Positions 24,401-39,400 of a stretch of 64,000 nucleotides of DNA are shown in pieces. Numbering within the stretch: the stretch's first letter is position 1; each line of letters begins with the position of its first letter. The stretch is from Aphidius gifuensis (Eukaryota > Arthropoda > Insecta > Hymenoptera > Braconidae), in NCBI RefSeq assembly GCF_014905175.1, contig NC_057792.1:15506963-15570962 (forward strand). Direction: 5' to 3'. The notes under the pieces were generated by a model. That model did not search any database. It was not told where the DNA came from and saw only the letters and a list, made by a program, of their open reading frames with translations. Position numbers and translations under genes: made by a program.

Positions 24401-27400
24401 TTGAAAAAAAAAAAAAAATTTATTATACTCTTGAACAATAAATAAAACGTTTAACATAAATTAGAAATAAGTGATTAAAAAATGAAAATAAAAAATATAA
24501 ATGACTTGAAATAATAAATGAAAAAAATAATAATTCAAATGACAAATTGTGGCTAAAATAATATCTAAAGCATACATTTACAAAAAGAAATATTATATAT
24601 ATAAAAAAGACAATTTAAAATATAGTAGTTGTGTATAGTTATGATGAGTGTTGTTGCAAAAATTTATTCTAAAAATAGTAAGATAGAAAACTCACACAAA
24701 TTATGTGGTTTAACTTAACGTCCTTGTTTTTAAATGTAAAACATTGTCAAGTTTGCAACACCTCATCAACCCTCTCCACTATTTCTACATATAAAAAAAT
24801 ATATAAAAAAAAAAGGATAGAGAATTTTACCTATATATATATTCAAGTTGACAAAGCCAAAAGGTATTTTCCCACTGTCTAGTATTGCATAATAAATGGT
24901 TGAATATAGTACACATTTTATAACTATAAGTTATGAGCACAAACATTTCTAGCGTACACACACACACGAGCATAAATAAAAATAAAAAAAACATTTCATT
25001 TAAAATGAGAAACAAATAAAAAAAAGGAGTAAAAAGAGAAAAGATATCTTTTCCTTTTTTTTTTTATATAGAAAAAAAAAAAAAAAAAAAAAAAAGTATA
25101 TATGGATTTATATACAACGAATAGACACAGTATGAACTTGCATATGTGCATATACATGTGTCGAGTGTATTATAAATAAATATAGACATACATATTAATA
25201 GACAAACAAATATATCTATGTATATATTTTTCGAGTTGAGAAAAGATGTTGGTTTATGGTCGTCTTGTGGTTAACTCTGTGTTCTTCCACATTCGCGTTC
25301 CATTCATTTATTAATCCATATAATTTTACTAAATTATTACACATGTATATTTTAAATACATATATAGAGATAAGTATATATAAATACATTGAAATATTTA
25401 TTTATCTAGTGTGGTGTCGTGGAACACATCAGGCGGTTTAACACACGCATATATGCACAGGTGTATTGTATCCACTATGTTCATATTATAATGATACACA
25501 CATACATATACAATTTTAATTCAAGGGGGATGAAAATCGAGGATAGAAAATACTACCACACGGCATTGCGGTCACTGGGCTATACACCAACTACCCTTGG
25601 TGTTGTTTTTTTTTTCTTTTTTTTTTTTGCCATATATAAACCTATATTTATGTGTATAGCCATCCTTGATATAACGTTGAAATATTTTTTATTATTAATT
25701 TTTATTTATTTATTTTTTAAAATTTTATATTTTTTTATCTGATGTTTCAATTATTTATTTCTATACTTGATAATATTTTATGTTTTATTATTTTATTTTT
25801 TTTCTAATAAATATATTGCAGAGAAATATTATTTTTTTTTTGTCAGGGTTTTTTTTTATTTTTATTTTAAAAGTTAATGGGGGTTGGTGGTTTTGAAAGT
25901 AATATTTTATAAATATTTTTTTAATTTCTTGTTGAAAAATTAAAATTGTAATTTTATTTTTATTTTGTTTAACGTAGAGAATTTTATTTTTTTTGTTGGG
26001 ATATTTTTTTTTTAACTTGAGGTTTAATGGGGGTTGGTGGTTGTAAAAAAAATAATTTTTTTCTGACGTAGGTTGGAGTGGGTGAAGGTCTTGTATACTT
26101 ATACCAAGCTTTGTATATTTTTTTATATTTTTAAATTTATTTATTTATTTATTGGTTTCTTTTTTGGTTAATTTCTTAGTCGAAAATTTTATGCTTTGTT
26201 GTATAAAAATAGAGATAAAAATTTTAAATAGTTATACTGGGTTTTCGAACCAACTGTGAGTTTATTTATTTATTTCTTTTTTATTCGCAGAATTTTGTAG
26301 TTAAATTTAACAACAGACAGTTGGAAATAGTATGTATATCGAAGTAAAGGTGAAGAAAAAAAATTTAATAATTTTATTTATTGGGTCTTGATTGAAAAGT
26401 AATATTATTGAATTGTTATCTATATGAGTTGGTGGAAGTATTGGCCATTCCAATTGAGAAACTTCTCAACTTTAAATCTATCTAAAAAAACGGATTTAAA
26501 ATCCATCAAATGACTGTTTTTTTTAGAATAAAAACCATTTGAAAGTTTATTTAAACTACTGGAAAATTTTTTTCAAAAGTCTTTTAGTTGTTCTATTTTT
26601 TATATATACTGATTTTTATTTTTCAAGTAAATTTTATTTCAGTACTGAATGAAAGCAAATAAAAAATAGTCAAAATTTAAATGTTCTTTTTTTTTTTTTT
26701 TGGTTTAAAATTTTTGTATGATGAAAATGTAATATAGACATTTGTTTCAAAAACTGTATATGAAAATTTCATTAATTAAATTTGTGACAAAAAAATTGTG
26801 TTCAAACTACGTCTATACTTTTTGATTTTTTCGTAAAATCTCCAAAAGGCTTAATTACATAAAAAATCCGTAGAAATTACATTAAAAAATCCGGAAATTA
26901 CTCCGGAATAAATTACTTAATCCTTCTTCCAATAGTATTTTTTTTGTCGTATGAAAAATTTATGGAAATTCTGTGAAATAAAAAAAAAAAAAAACTGTAA
27001 ACTCCAGTGAATAAAAACATTAAAATTAAGTTAAAGAAAATACAATTCAACTGTCGTGATTTATGTTTAACTTTCATGCAATATTCTGGGTGTACATTTT
27101 GAAATATTGCAGTTATTTTTCAATGTCAGAAAAAAATATATTTAAAGCTACAAAATCTTACTGTCTAGTTGTACATGACTATTCAAACTTATTTTATATT
27201 TTTACATTTATTTTATTTTTTCATTCACTTGCAGGATCTTTCCACGAGTTTGTACAAATATTATTCAATATCAAAATTTTCTTTAGAAAATTGTCTTATT
27301 AAAAAATAAATAAACAAATAAATTTATATAATTAAATTTAATGTCTGAATTTTTTATCCATAAAGCAAGATAAAGTGATAATTTTCTGCAGCTTAATTAA

Positions 27401-30400
27401 TTTTTTTGTCTATGAAAAATTATTTCTTTCGAAATTTTTATCTGGGAAACTCTTGAATATTTTTTCTACGATATTCTGTGAAATTTTCAGGTAATTTCTT
27501 TCGTTGTGTTTGACTGTAGCTAAAAATAAAAAATTACATGCGAAATTCTTGCTGTTTATAGATAAATTCATGAATATTTCATTTATTTGAATTCATTTTA
27601 CAACATCTAACTCAATAATATCGAAAATCCATGGCGAAAAAATACCAATATGTACTTCATAAAAATACCAATAACTTTTTTTTTTCATACATCATGTATA
27701 TCATTGAGCTACCTGATAAAATCTGTAATAAATTAACATAAATTTATCATTAATTTTATAATATTCACGATAGAATAAAGAATACAAATTTGAATATTCA
27801 AAATATCAGTTTGTGTTGATGTCAAAAATACATGACCATGAACTTAAATCACTTTTTAATATTTTTGTTTTTTTTCTTCAGTAAAAAATAAAGAATACTC
27901 GGAAAGTTATAATTATACTAAAAAAAATATTCAGACTGATACAACAATACAAAGTTTAGAAGTCAATGATCCAATCAAATGACTAAATATACCAAAATTT
28001 TTTTTATAATATCAAGGCTAAACAGCTAAATTGAGATTAAATCTAAAATAAAAAAATTCATCTATGTGGATTTTAAATTACCAAATCAATTGGTAAATTT
28101 AATAATGAATAATTTCCACTCACTTTATTTTATTTTTATTATTTTATGTGTATATTTTTATTCAGAAAAATTGGATAAAAAAAACAAGCCACGTTAAATA
28201 ACTCAGGTGAATATAAAAGTATTTAGTTTTCTGATGAAAACAATAATTGTACAATTTTAATGTCTGACTACACTTGGTCAATTGCATTATTCAATTATCT
28301 AAAATAAAAATTATTAAATACAAATACAATCAAATTAATATCTTATTTTTAATTAAAAAAAATTCATCAAATATTATTGTTATTGTTGAACGCGTTGAAT
28401 ACCTCAATCAATAATATCATAATTAATAATAAAAGATTAAATTTTTTTTTTAACTTTAAAATATAACGAGAGATTTAATCTTAATAATTACTATCTAAAA
28501 ATATTTTTTTTATTTATCATAAATTAAATTTTTCACTCATATTAAATAAAAAATAAAAAATATTATTTTTATCATTTTATTTTTATCATAATTTTTTATA
28601 ATGATCTGTAAATACATCATTTATTTTTCCAGTTGAAAAAACTTTATTTTTTTTTTCTTTCGTGTCTTTAAATAACTATGAAAAAAAAAAAAAAAACCAA
28701 CCCCATCAGTGTTAAAAGAAAGGTAAAAAGTTTGTTATGTCAAGACCTTTCATCATCTGCTATTTTGTATAAAAAAAATAATAATAAAAATTATTATTCA
28801 AATTTCTGGTTTAAAAAAACAGTTTACTCACAAATTTAATGATTCTGCTTTTTTTTATTAAATTTTTAAATGAATTTTTTTTTAATCAGACTTTTTTATG
28901 AGTACAAAAAAGACAAAGACAATTAATCATAGAAAATTATGAATATTGTTGAAAAAAAAAAACAGAATAATTACGTGTTTGTTGATTTTTTTATGTGTGA
29001 TCTAAAAGTAAGTAAAAAAAATAAATAATAATAATAATTTATCGTCCAATTACTGGACAGCAATGCTTGAAAATAAATTGTAAACTGTCAAGTATTCTGT
29101 GTGAAACTGAGAGGCAATGTTGGAAGTTGTACATTAGTATGTGATAGCCATAGGAGTAGTTGTTAAAGTCTTTGAACTTTGTCAATTTTCAAACTACCTG
29201 CACAAGTATTAATTATAAGTTAAATTATAAAGATATATAGTTTTGACAGTAACAATAATTATATGAGGTACATAATGAACCTTCACATATTACAGAAATT
29301 GTGCTTCGACGATGTAAATATAATAACTTCATATGAAAAATCCAGTTGAGAATCTTATCAAAAGGTCGCTTATATTTACAAGTATATAAACTCAAAGAAA
29401 ACCTTGCTGAGGTCATACTATTTGAAAATAGCTTAAGGCATTTTATAAGAGTATGTAAAATTATTAAAATTTCTTTTTTTACTTGGACAAAACAAAAAAA
29501 TTACTTTGACACTAATTGGGGTTTTTTTTTTTTTTATTTTCTACATGCTAAAAATAAACTAATTATTGATAATTTTTATTTTATATTAAAAATAACATTT
29601 AATTTATGCCAAGTCGATTCACTTGTAGTTTAAATATTTTTATTTTGTCGGTATTAAACTATCAACGTCATCAGTATCATCAGATAATGCCTAGAAGTAG
29701 CTCCAGTTTTTTTTCTGTTGAGCAAATCAGTGTGCTAATTTTTCATTCAATTAAAAACGCATCAACAACACATTTAAAAAAAAAAAAAACCAAAAAAAGG
29801 ATATATATTTTTCAAACGAGCATAGCTAAATAAAAAAAAAAATTGGTACAGTGTTTTTGTTTAAAGATTTGGTTTCGATTGCATCATCAGTAATCTAGGT
29901 CAAATTACAAAGCTCCTTGGTTCTAATGATTATACATATAATCCCATCAGTCAATAATGACAAACCCTTTCACATAATTGTACCCAGGTGAAAACATGAC
30001 AACAGTTAACTGACAAATCACACCAAATCCCTCAAGTCCAGTATGTGATTTTGGACAGTTTAACCCCGACATAATGTCTAGACATTTTGTGTTTATTTTT
30101 ATTTTATTTTTCATGCATTATACATCTTTTTTTTTTTCATTTAGGCTTTTTTTTTTGCAACTTAAATTTCCACTTTTCTGGGCTTACTTGAATCACTTGC
30201 AGTTACACTTGGAAACTTGCCAGATATTATGATGTTGATCTAAAAAAAAAAAAAATTTTTTTAGCTTTTGCCGAATATTGGAACCATAATTATCGTTTAA
30301 ATGTGTGCTTTAAGCTTTTTTTATTTTTTCATCTTTTTATATGAAATGTTCTTTGATATTGAATCCCTTCAAGAAACCAATATTATTCAATGTCTATTGA

Positions 30401-33400
30401 TTCAATAATCCAAACAATTTTTATTCGAAAAATTTCGATTACATAAAAAAAATTTATTTAAATGATTCAAAAATATATATATTATTGATTGTTCTTCGTG
30501 TCATTGTAAATTGTCTGATTGGTTGAATTATCATTGCAATATAATTTATGCATTACTCTTGCAATTTATATCTTGTAAAATCAATTGCTGAAAATTAATA
30601 ATCCGGGGGTGATGTAGAAACCCACTACCTATGTTAACTCACATTGAAGATAATTAATATCCAATAAGAACAAAAACCTTGTGGTTAAATTGTGCACTGA
30701 CCTTATTAATATTTTAATATCATATTCACCTTCATCAAGATATTTTTCTTTATCGATAATTTTTTCATCTCTTTAAATATATTTTTTTGTATTTAATTCT
30801 ACATACTTGCCAAAATGCCACAGTGATAAACTTTTATTTACAAAATAAAATTTTTTTCTTTATATTTTGTTTTGCACTCTAAGTAATTTACGACCACTCT
30901 TGTCTCTTTTTTTATTTTTATACCGCTTCCTTTCAACAATACGATAGTTTAAAGTTTATATTGTTCACATTTCAATTGTCAATTCAGCGGAGAGACATAA
31001 AATTTATACAGGTGTATTTTATCATCTTTATTTAAATAATAAAAATATTTATCAATTAAAATTAATTGATTAATTTAATGGTTTTTTTAATTGTTTATTT
31101 AAATGTATATTTGATGGATTGTTTCTTGAATTAAATCTTTGCTTATTAAATTATAAATTTATTTTAGAAAAATGTATAAAATTAGATGGTAAATTTCTTG
31201 GTATACGCTGAGAAATAAAAATTATATATTATTTTTTTTTTTTAATTATAGATATATTTATTAAAAGTGACAAGTATGGGAAAAGAGTTTTTTTAACTGC
31301 TACCGTCCTCGTTAGCTATTGATTTTGCGTCGAGGTGACGTAGAAAACCAGGTCGTAGTGGGCTCGTCTCCGGTAAAACCGATAAAGCATCCCCGAGGCA
31401 GTTGTAATTTTTTATTTTCTCTCTTCTTCTTTTTATCTCTGTATATTCTATTTTCACAAAGAAGCTTTGTTAATCATCGACTTTAGAAACTTCAGAAGTT
31501 TTGTCTGTGTTCAGGTTTTTAAGACATTTTTACTTTATTTTAAATAATGATAAAATATTTTGTGTATTCTCTTCATTTAATCTTTATAAACAAAAATTTA
31601 CTTTATAATTTAGCTTTCACCTTTGTATTTGATGTTGTTTTTTAATCTCTTATATAAACAAAAAAATACAAAATATTAAAAAAAATTATTTGAGTGTCAA
31701 ACTGATCACTTTATTTTAATTAAAAGTTTTAAAATATCTATCAAAAGTTTAAAAACTTTGACGTTAAGATTGAAATAGTGTTTTCACTTTTAAATTTTTT
31801 TTTTTTCCTACTACACTCTTTTATTTTTATTTTCACTTTGAGGGTGTCGGTTGAAAATTATTTTTTTTTGTCTCATAAAATCGTGTCTACTGTTAATCAT
31901 TATTAAAATTTTATACTTTTTTATGTTTATTTCATTTCATCAACAATTTTTCCAGTAGTAGTGATGGTTTTATTTTCAGGTCATTTTACATATCATAAAA
32001 AAATTATTACCTAAACAAATAGTTGTTTTACTCCAATTTTAAATATAAACATAAACCTGCAGAACGGAATATTGTCGAATATAAATTTGGTAAATTTACT
32101 GGTGTGATAATTTGATGACCCTGCAAATATGTTGTAAATTTTTTTATCTCAATATTTTCATTTATGGAAAAATACGATAAAATGATGTGAAAATATTTAT
32201 TACATCCGGAGAAAATCGATTTCCGGTAGGCGCTTACATTCTCGAGGTATTTTTTTTTTTTTTTTTCAAAGTTAATATATTCACGCATTTTGTTATAAAA
32301 CCCAAAACGTAAATCGATAATGTGCGTTTTCAAAATCAGATTAACATGTGTGCTTAGTTGTCCAGTATTTTTTTTTTTTTTTTGATCAAATTTATGACTC
32401 CTGTGGGAGAGATATTATTATACCAATGAGAGAAAATGATGTGTATTTTTGCCAGCATGATCCATATGTTTTTTGATGGTACAAAAATATTGGCATATAA
32501 AATTAAATAAAAAAAAAAAAAATAATAAATGAAAAATAATTGTTAAATAAATAACATTTAAAAGTAATCAATTTATTTAGTATTTAAATAACATTTATCA
32601 ATTTAAAATACTCATAAATTTAACGAGTTTAGTTGAATCAGTTTTATATAATCGATAGATGTATTTTATGTGCAATAAAATTTTGATAATTTCAATATAT
32701 AGATCATCACACTGAGCACATTATTTTGTATGTATACAGATGAATTATATAAAATCCCAATTTTGACATGTTCATGTTGACACTAATGGCAGTTACACCA
32801 CTTAGCTCTAACAATCATTAACAAGTCTACACTGATATTACCAATTTTCAATCGATTTTAGGTATCATAAAATTTAATCAACATAATACATGACTTAATA
32901 ATTAATTAACTCATCAAATAATTACAAGGAAATTTTTTTAAATATTAATTCAACTTCACCATACATGTTTTGTATATTTTAGCTTATTAAAAATAATTTA
33001 TTATACATTTATTGTTGTATAAAATAAAATAATAGATGAATGTATATTTATTTTTTTTTAGCTTGGAGCTTTGTTATCATGTTATAATGTTATTTATCAA
33101 GAGTCTCGAAAAGTTCATGTGATAAGATGACAAGAGACTTGCATTTCGTGATATTTAGTATAGCGTGTTGAAATTGTTTTAGTTATAACGAATTTAGTTG
33201 ATGATACATATTAGAAAACATGGTATTTTCAAAAGGACATTTACATATAAATGAAGTTTTGTTAATAATGATAAAAACAAATAAAAATAATTTAATTGTT
33301 TGACAATTTTACATGATATCTCAATTAAAACAATAACTAAATTAATTTTGTGATATTAAAATAAAATAAACAATACGTAAAATGATTTATGAAGTTGAAA

Positions 33401-36400
33401 ATAAAATAACAAAGAATTTTGATGATTTACAATATATCTCAAAGGAGTTTTGAGATGAAGTTTTTAGATATCTGAATAGTATTGAACACACGATAAAATT
33501 TTGGTCGAATCCACTTGCTTGAGTTCGCCATTGCTTGAGGCAACTCGTCGACTTGAAAAAACACAAGGGGGCTAAAGATATAGCCTCAAGAAAATATATA
33601 CACTAAGAATAAGCTCAATCACTTTTTTCTCAATCTATTTTCTTACACAAGGGAATATACTCAGGATATTTTTGCCATTTTATTTGTTTTTTTTTTTTTC
33701 TTGATATCAAGACTAACCGTAAGGCATTTACCTTCTGTCTTTATAAGTATCGATCTTTTGGTTTGATACTGCAAAGGGATTTTTGGGCGGGGTCACATAT
33801 ATACTGGTGACAGAATTCTGGAGCAAGGCATATATATCCTCATGATGTCTAAAAAAAAAAAAAAATTCAGTATTTAAAACAGAAAAAAAAACAAGGAAAA
33901 TATTATATTATATTTTTGAAACAAATTTATTTCAAATTAATTATTAAATTTTGTTTTGTCCGTTTATTATTAATAGCTTTAAAAATATTTAATTAAAGCT
34001 CACTCTATTGATATAAAAAAAATAAATAAAAAATGTTATCATTATTTTTTTTAAAGATATCAAAAAAGAATTAAAAAAAAAAAAAGTTTTAATGAGATTG
34101 TAAATACAAGATTTATGAACAAGATTTTATAATGTAGATTATAATAATAATTTTGATCGGTATATATATTTTAGGGTAGGTCATGATAAAGGTGCTGCTA
34201 TTATAATCAACTTTAAACTTTTCTAATAAAATTCACTGAACCCATGTCAGTTGATAGTAAAACCTCCCGTTCAAAATTATAATAAATGAGCTAGGATATA
34301 ATTAATTTTTAGGTTTTTCATTTTATTTATTAAAAAGTAAATAAATAATAGAAGTAAATTTTTGAGATTTGTTTTTGATCTTGTGCTGTTTTTTTTTTTT
34401 CTTTTTGGTTACATTTTTGTGGTATTAATGTAGTGAATGAAGTGTTGGTTTAACTTGCATCACACAAACAAATTGGAAGCATTTTGGCACTTATCCAACG
34501 TCATATTCAGGAGACGGAAGTTAACGCTTGACTTGGACTCTTTTGGTGGTGCTTTTACCTCTTAAATAATATTTTCATTAAACACCTTTGTTTAAAATTA
34601 CATAATATTACAATATTCTCTCGTAAAAAAAATATATCTCTAATTCTTTTTAATTTTTTTTTTGTATCTTTTAATTCTCGTTGACATTTTTCATGACATT
34701 GACGATTAAAATATATTAATACACTTTATAATCTGACCTTTTTATAAAATATATTTATAAATTATGTTTATTAAAAAAATTAAAATAAATTATCGTGGTT
34801 TTATTAACAACAACAACACATCGTAACTAGAAAACTTATTAACCTTGCAAGTTGTCATGGTTCAATTACTTTGTATATAAAAGCTGACGTGTCTTATTAA
34901 GTTTGTATGTATACTATTTTGTCCACGGATGACCGGTCTATTATATTCTTGTCTTCATACAAAACCCCTTTTACCTGTATAATACACTTGGCTAAGTGCT
35001 TACTCACTGACTTTCCTTGTACAATTCCCAATTGAATATCTCTGGGGTATCTCTCTGATTTGAAATATATATTTTATTTTAATATTATTATTTTATAAAA
35101 TTATGTTTGAGCTTTCTCGTTTAGTAGAGCTTTTTTTTTTTTTATTTTTCAACTTGTTTTATAATTTTTTAACATTGACAACTCAAAGAGCGTCAGTTTG
35201 AATTGAAGCATTTTTGTTGAAATTAAAACATTTCAAAAGTAAACATTATTATTTGCAATTAAAAATGCAATATTTAATTTTTATTGTTAAATTAACATAT
35301 CTAAATTTTAAAATTAACTAACGTCACCTCAAAAAGTCAATAAAAAATTAATTGAAATTATTTTTTCAGTGTATAAATTTTTATCGAAATGAATTATTTT
35401 ATTTATTTATTCATCATGAACATATGTGTGTCATTTATTGGCTGTATTTTAAACAAAAAAAAAAAATTATTTTTTTATTTATATTCTTTGCATTCTCTTC
35501 CATTTATTCTTTTTTTTTGGATATCCACTTTGGTTTTAGTGCCAGGCCCTCGAGGCTGCGAAGAAAATTATCCATAATGACTGTACATTCGTTGAGGACT
35601 TACCCACAGATATATTTCACAGTTTTATTCTCGCCCATCGTCATTTCTGAATGCGCAGTTTCAGAAAATCACATTAATCTGAAAGTTTTTTTTTATTTTT
35701 ATCTATTTTTTTTTTTTTTTTTGTGTGTGAATCTTCCCACGAGGTAGTTATCTAACTGCTGTATTTTATATACCTCGTTCAATCAACGTTTCCTTAGAAA
35801 TAATATATATATATAAATACAAACTTTTTCTTATTTTTCTAGCTTTATTTTTAACTAGTAGATGATTATTCATGCACTGCGTTTCCTTGAATTACTTTTA
35901 TTTATTTTGCGTGTTCGTGATACTATGTTATTGTATTTTGTTTTTATTTATTTTTTTTATCTGTCTGATTGTTGAAATGATATTTCTACTGGCTCATATT
36001 TGATCACGATTGTAGAATAACTATTTTTAATATCATAAAAAATAACCTATTTATTTGATTGAAAAAAAAATAATATTATTCATCAAGTCAGAATAACTTG
36101 ATGAGATTTAACAATTTCATGTTATTCAGAATTTAAAATACGTTGAATATAATGCATTGGATGACTGGTATTTGTGCTAAAATATATATTTAAATTTTTT
36201 ATTTAAATTTACATAAAGTATAGATGAAAAATGATCAATAAATAATCAATTAATATTCTCAATAACAGGTAAAAATTCAAGGAGTAAAGTTAAATCTAAT
36301 TTTGTTGTTGAGACTGGGATCGGTATATATTTTGGCTGAGTTTTTGAATTTATTTAATTTTGTTATAAACAGAAGTTGTAACCACCTGCCCTCTTCAACC

Positions 36401-39400
36401 ATTTATTTGCTTACGTGTCTAGTTTAACTATTAAACCTTGGTAAACTCTTTGAAGAGAGCCATCTAAATTTGTTTTGAGCCAGGTGCTTGTTGTCGGAGC
36501 CAATTTCTATCTATCTATCTATTTTTTTTTCAAATTTTATTCTATAATAAAAAATTCCATTAAACCACTTGTAAATGGATTGTTAAAATAATAAAAAAAA
36601 AAACAGTCATAAAAAGACATTGTGAAAATTCACATTTAAATTTTATCTATTTTTAATTTTTAGTACTAAAAATAAAATTAATTATTTAAAAAATTTTAAA
36701 AAATGTATTTGAAATTTTCCATCAATATTTAAATAATTTTTTAAATTATCTATGACTTGAAAATAAATTCTCTTTGTAAAAGAAAACATCAAGAAAAATG
36801 TATTAATAATTTTTTCATTCTCAAATTTGTTTATCCTCTTGTTTACTTGAAATTTTAAAAACCCATTTTGATGATAGATTAATGTTATAAGGTCATTATA
36901 CAGCACGTATATACACAATAAAAAAATAAACCATATATGTTTTAAAATTATATTTTTAAGTGTTTCAATGATGCGACAAGATAATAATATAACCAGAGAA
37001 AATATAAATTAGGTCAACTAACAATGGCATTTTTATGAAACTTAAAAAGTACATAAAACAGTATACAATACAAGCACACACGTATATATTTTTATTTTTT
37101 GTTCATTAGACTATGCAAAAGCTTTAAAATTAATCCTAAAATAAAAATCCTTCGTCTCGTATTTAGCAAATTCATGCTTAACGTTTGACAAATCCATCTA
37201 CTTTGTTTGACGTCTTTGTTGAATTTTTTAAATGTGTTATTATTAATTCAATTCAATATAAGTATATATATTCATCATTTTATAATGTTTATTTTGAACA
37301 AAACTAATTAGTTTAAATAATAATAATTCAACGTTTTTCTTCATTGGATAATACATTATGTTTATAATGTTTTTTTCGTTTGTATATGAAAATACAAAAA
37401 AAAATATAAGAAAAAAGCATTAAATAATAAAACGACAACAAAAATATGTGTCAGTGTTAAATAAAATTGGCTAATATCATGGCAAACAAATATTACAAAG
37501 TAAATTTTTTATTAATGTTATTTGTAACATGACATTTTGTTGAAAAAAAAAAATAATAAACTCGTGTCAAAATCAAGTAACAATGCATTAAAATAAATAA
37601 AATATATATATTTCAATATGAAGGTGTGTTTGCTGATAAATTGGCAGTATAACGTTGTCACACGCCTACGTACGACATACAAATAAAACAGAAAAAAAAT
37701 AAAAAAATTAAAAGTCAATGTATCCCAGGGTGATGCGAGATGAACTACAAATTTTAAATAATATTTTTTTTCTTTTTCTATTTTTGAATATGCCAGTTAA
37801 ATAATTTATCTAGAAAATTAGTCAATGAAGTCTGAAAATAATTCAAATATTATTCATGAAAAATTAATAGGTAAATTAATAAATATATAAATAGAAAAAT
37901 AGGTAAATAAATTATCAGGAACCAGAAAAAAAAAAATAGAACAACCATAAAAAATAAATCGATATAATCCTCAATATCCTCAGTGATTTTTGTATGCATT
38001 AGAATTTATTGAAGCATGTAAACATTTTTTTTACACATAAAAGTATCAATGGCTTCTTTTAAAACTTTTCTTCTTTTATTCATGATAAAAAAAAAAGTTG
38101 AATAAATATATTTTTTGTTGTCTCAAAAACTTATATATATATATTTGAATTACTTTTATTAGCAGAGCTTTTTTTTTGAATGAATAATTTTAGCTAAATT
38201 ATACTTGCTAAATTTAAATATAAATACTAAAATTTCCCATTGGGTCAAATATACATTTGACTAAAAATTTTATACATCAGCATGTGTAATATAACATCTA
38301 GTTGATATTTTAAATGCGATAAATCATAAAAATGAATTTAAAAAAAATTCAAGCATAAATGATCAAACCATTTGAGTTCATTAATATAAAATATAAAATT
38401 TTTTTCACATAAAAACATCAAAGAAAATATAAATGAAAATTTGATTTATTTATTATTAATTATTGTTTTTATGTATTTATTATATTGTTTTTTTTAATAT
38501 TTAAAATATTTAATGAGTATTTTATTGGTATAATAAAAATAACATTGTTTGTTTTTACACTTAAAAGTGTTGTGAAATATTCATAAGCTTTGAAATTAAT
38601 AAATTAACTGTGTAGAGATGTTATATATAACATCAATATCACGCAATGCAGACGACTGTATGACGCAGGTTGTTCACATTTCCTCGGTTTTAAAATTTTA
38701 AACATTAGGTCTGTGACACGTATATATTTGCAAGATCTTACCATACGTTTCTAATCTCATCTTGTGGTTTATTTTAGGCATACAACAAGTCGTGTGCAAT
38801 TTATATTTAGATTTATAAATTCAGTATGCCTGGTTTGCCCTTTTTTTTTTTTTTTTTTTTGCCCTCCTCAACGTAATCTATATATGAAAAAATAAAAATA
38901 AGGGAAATATATTTTTCTTATTCACAAATATTTAAGATATATATATTTTTTTTTTTTGTAACTATCAAACCAACTGGATTACTTTGTTTTTTATGGTTCT
39001 CCTTGACCTTGCGTATCAAGGCCGTTTAAAATAAATAAACGAATAAAAAATAAATAAAAAAAGAAAAATTTAATGTCAGTTTAATCGTGAAGAAAAAAGG
39101 TTCGAAAAAAAAATTGATGGGTTGTGTTGGAAAAAAAGTAAAATGAACGAACATTTGAGATTAAAAAAAAATAACAAATATTATTTATGATTTTTTTTTT
39201 TAATTTGATTATTTTATTGGATAATTAATTGATGGAAAATTAATGACAAAATTTTAATCGATTTTTTAAAGATTTAAATGAAAAATTTAATTTACAATGA
39301 ATTATTCTAAATACATTTTTATTTCGAGTAAAATTTCCATCAATTTTCCAGACAATAATTAAAAATAAATTAATTTTTTATTTTTTATTTCATAAATAAA

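Noticed and set aside
32210..32230. Near-palindrome CCGGAGAAAATCGATTTCCGG
   Set aside because: Imperfect and isolated; no partner or context gives it meaning.
35352..35747. 131-codon plus-strand frame
   Set aside because: Mostly Phe/Ile/Leu/Tyr from T-rich DNA; only the central island is of interest and is reported separately.
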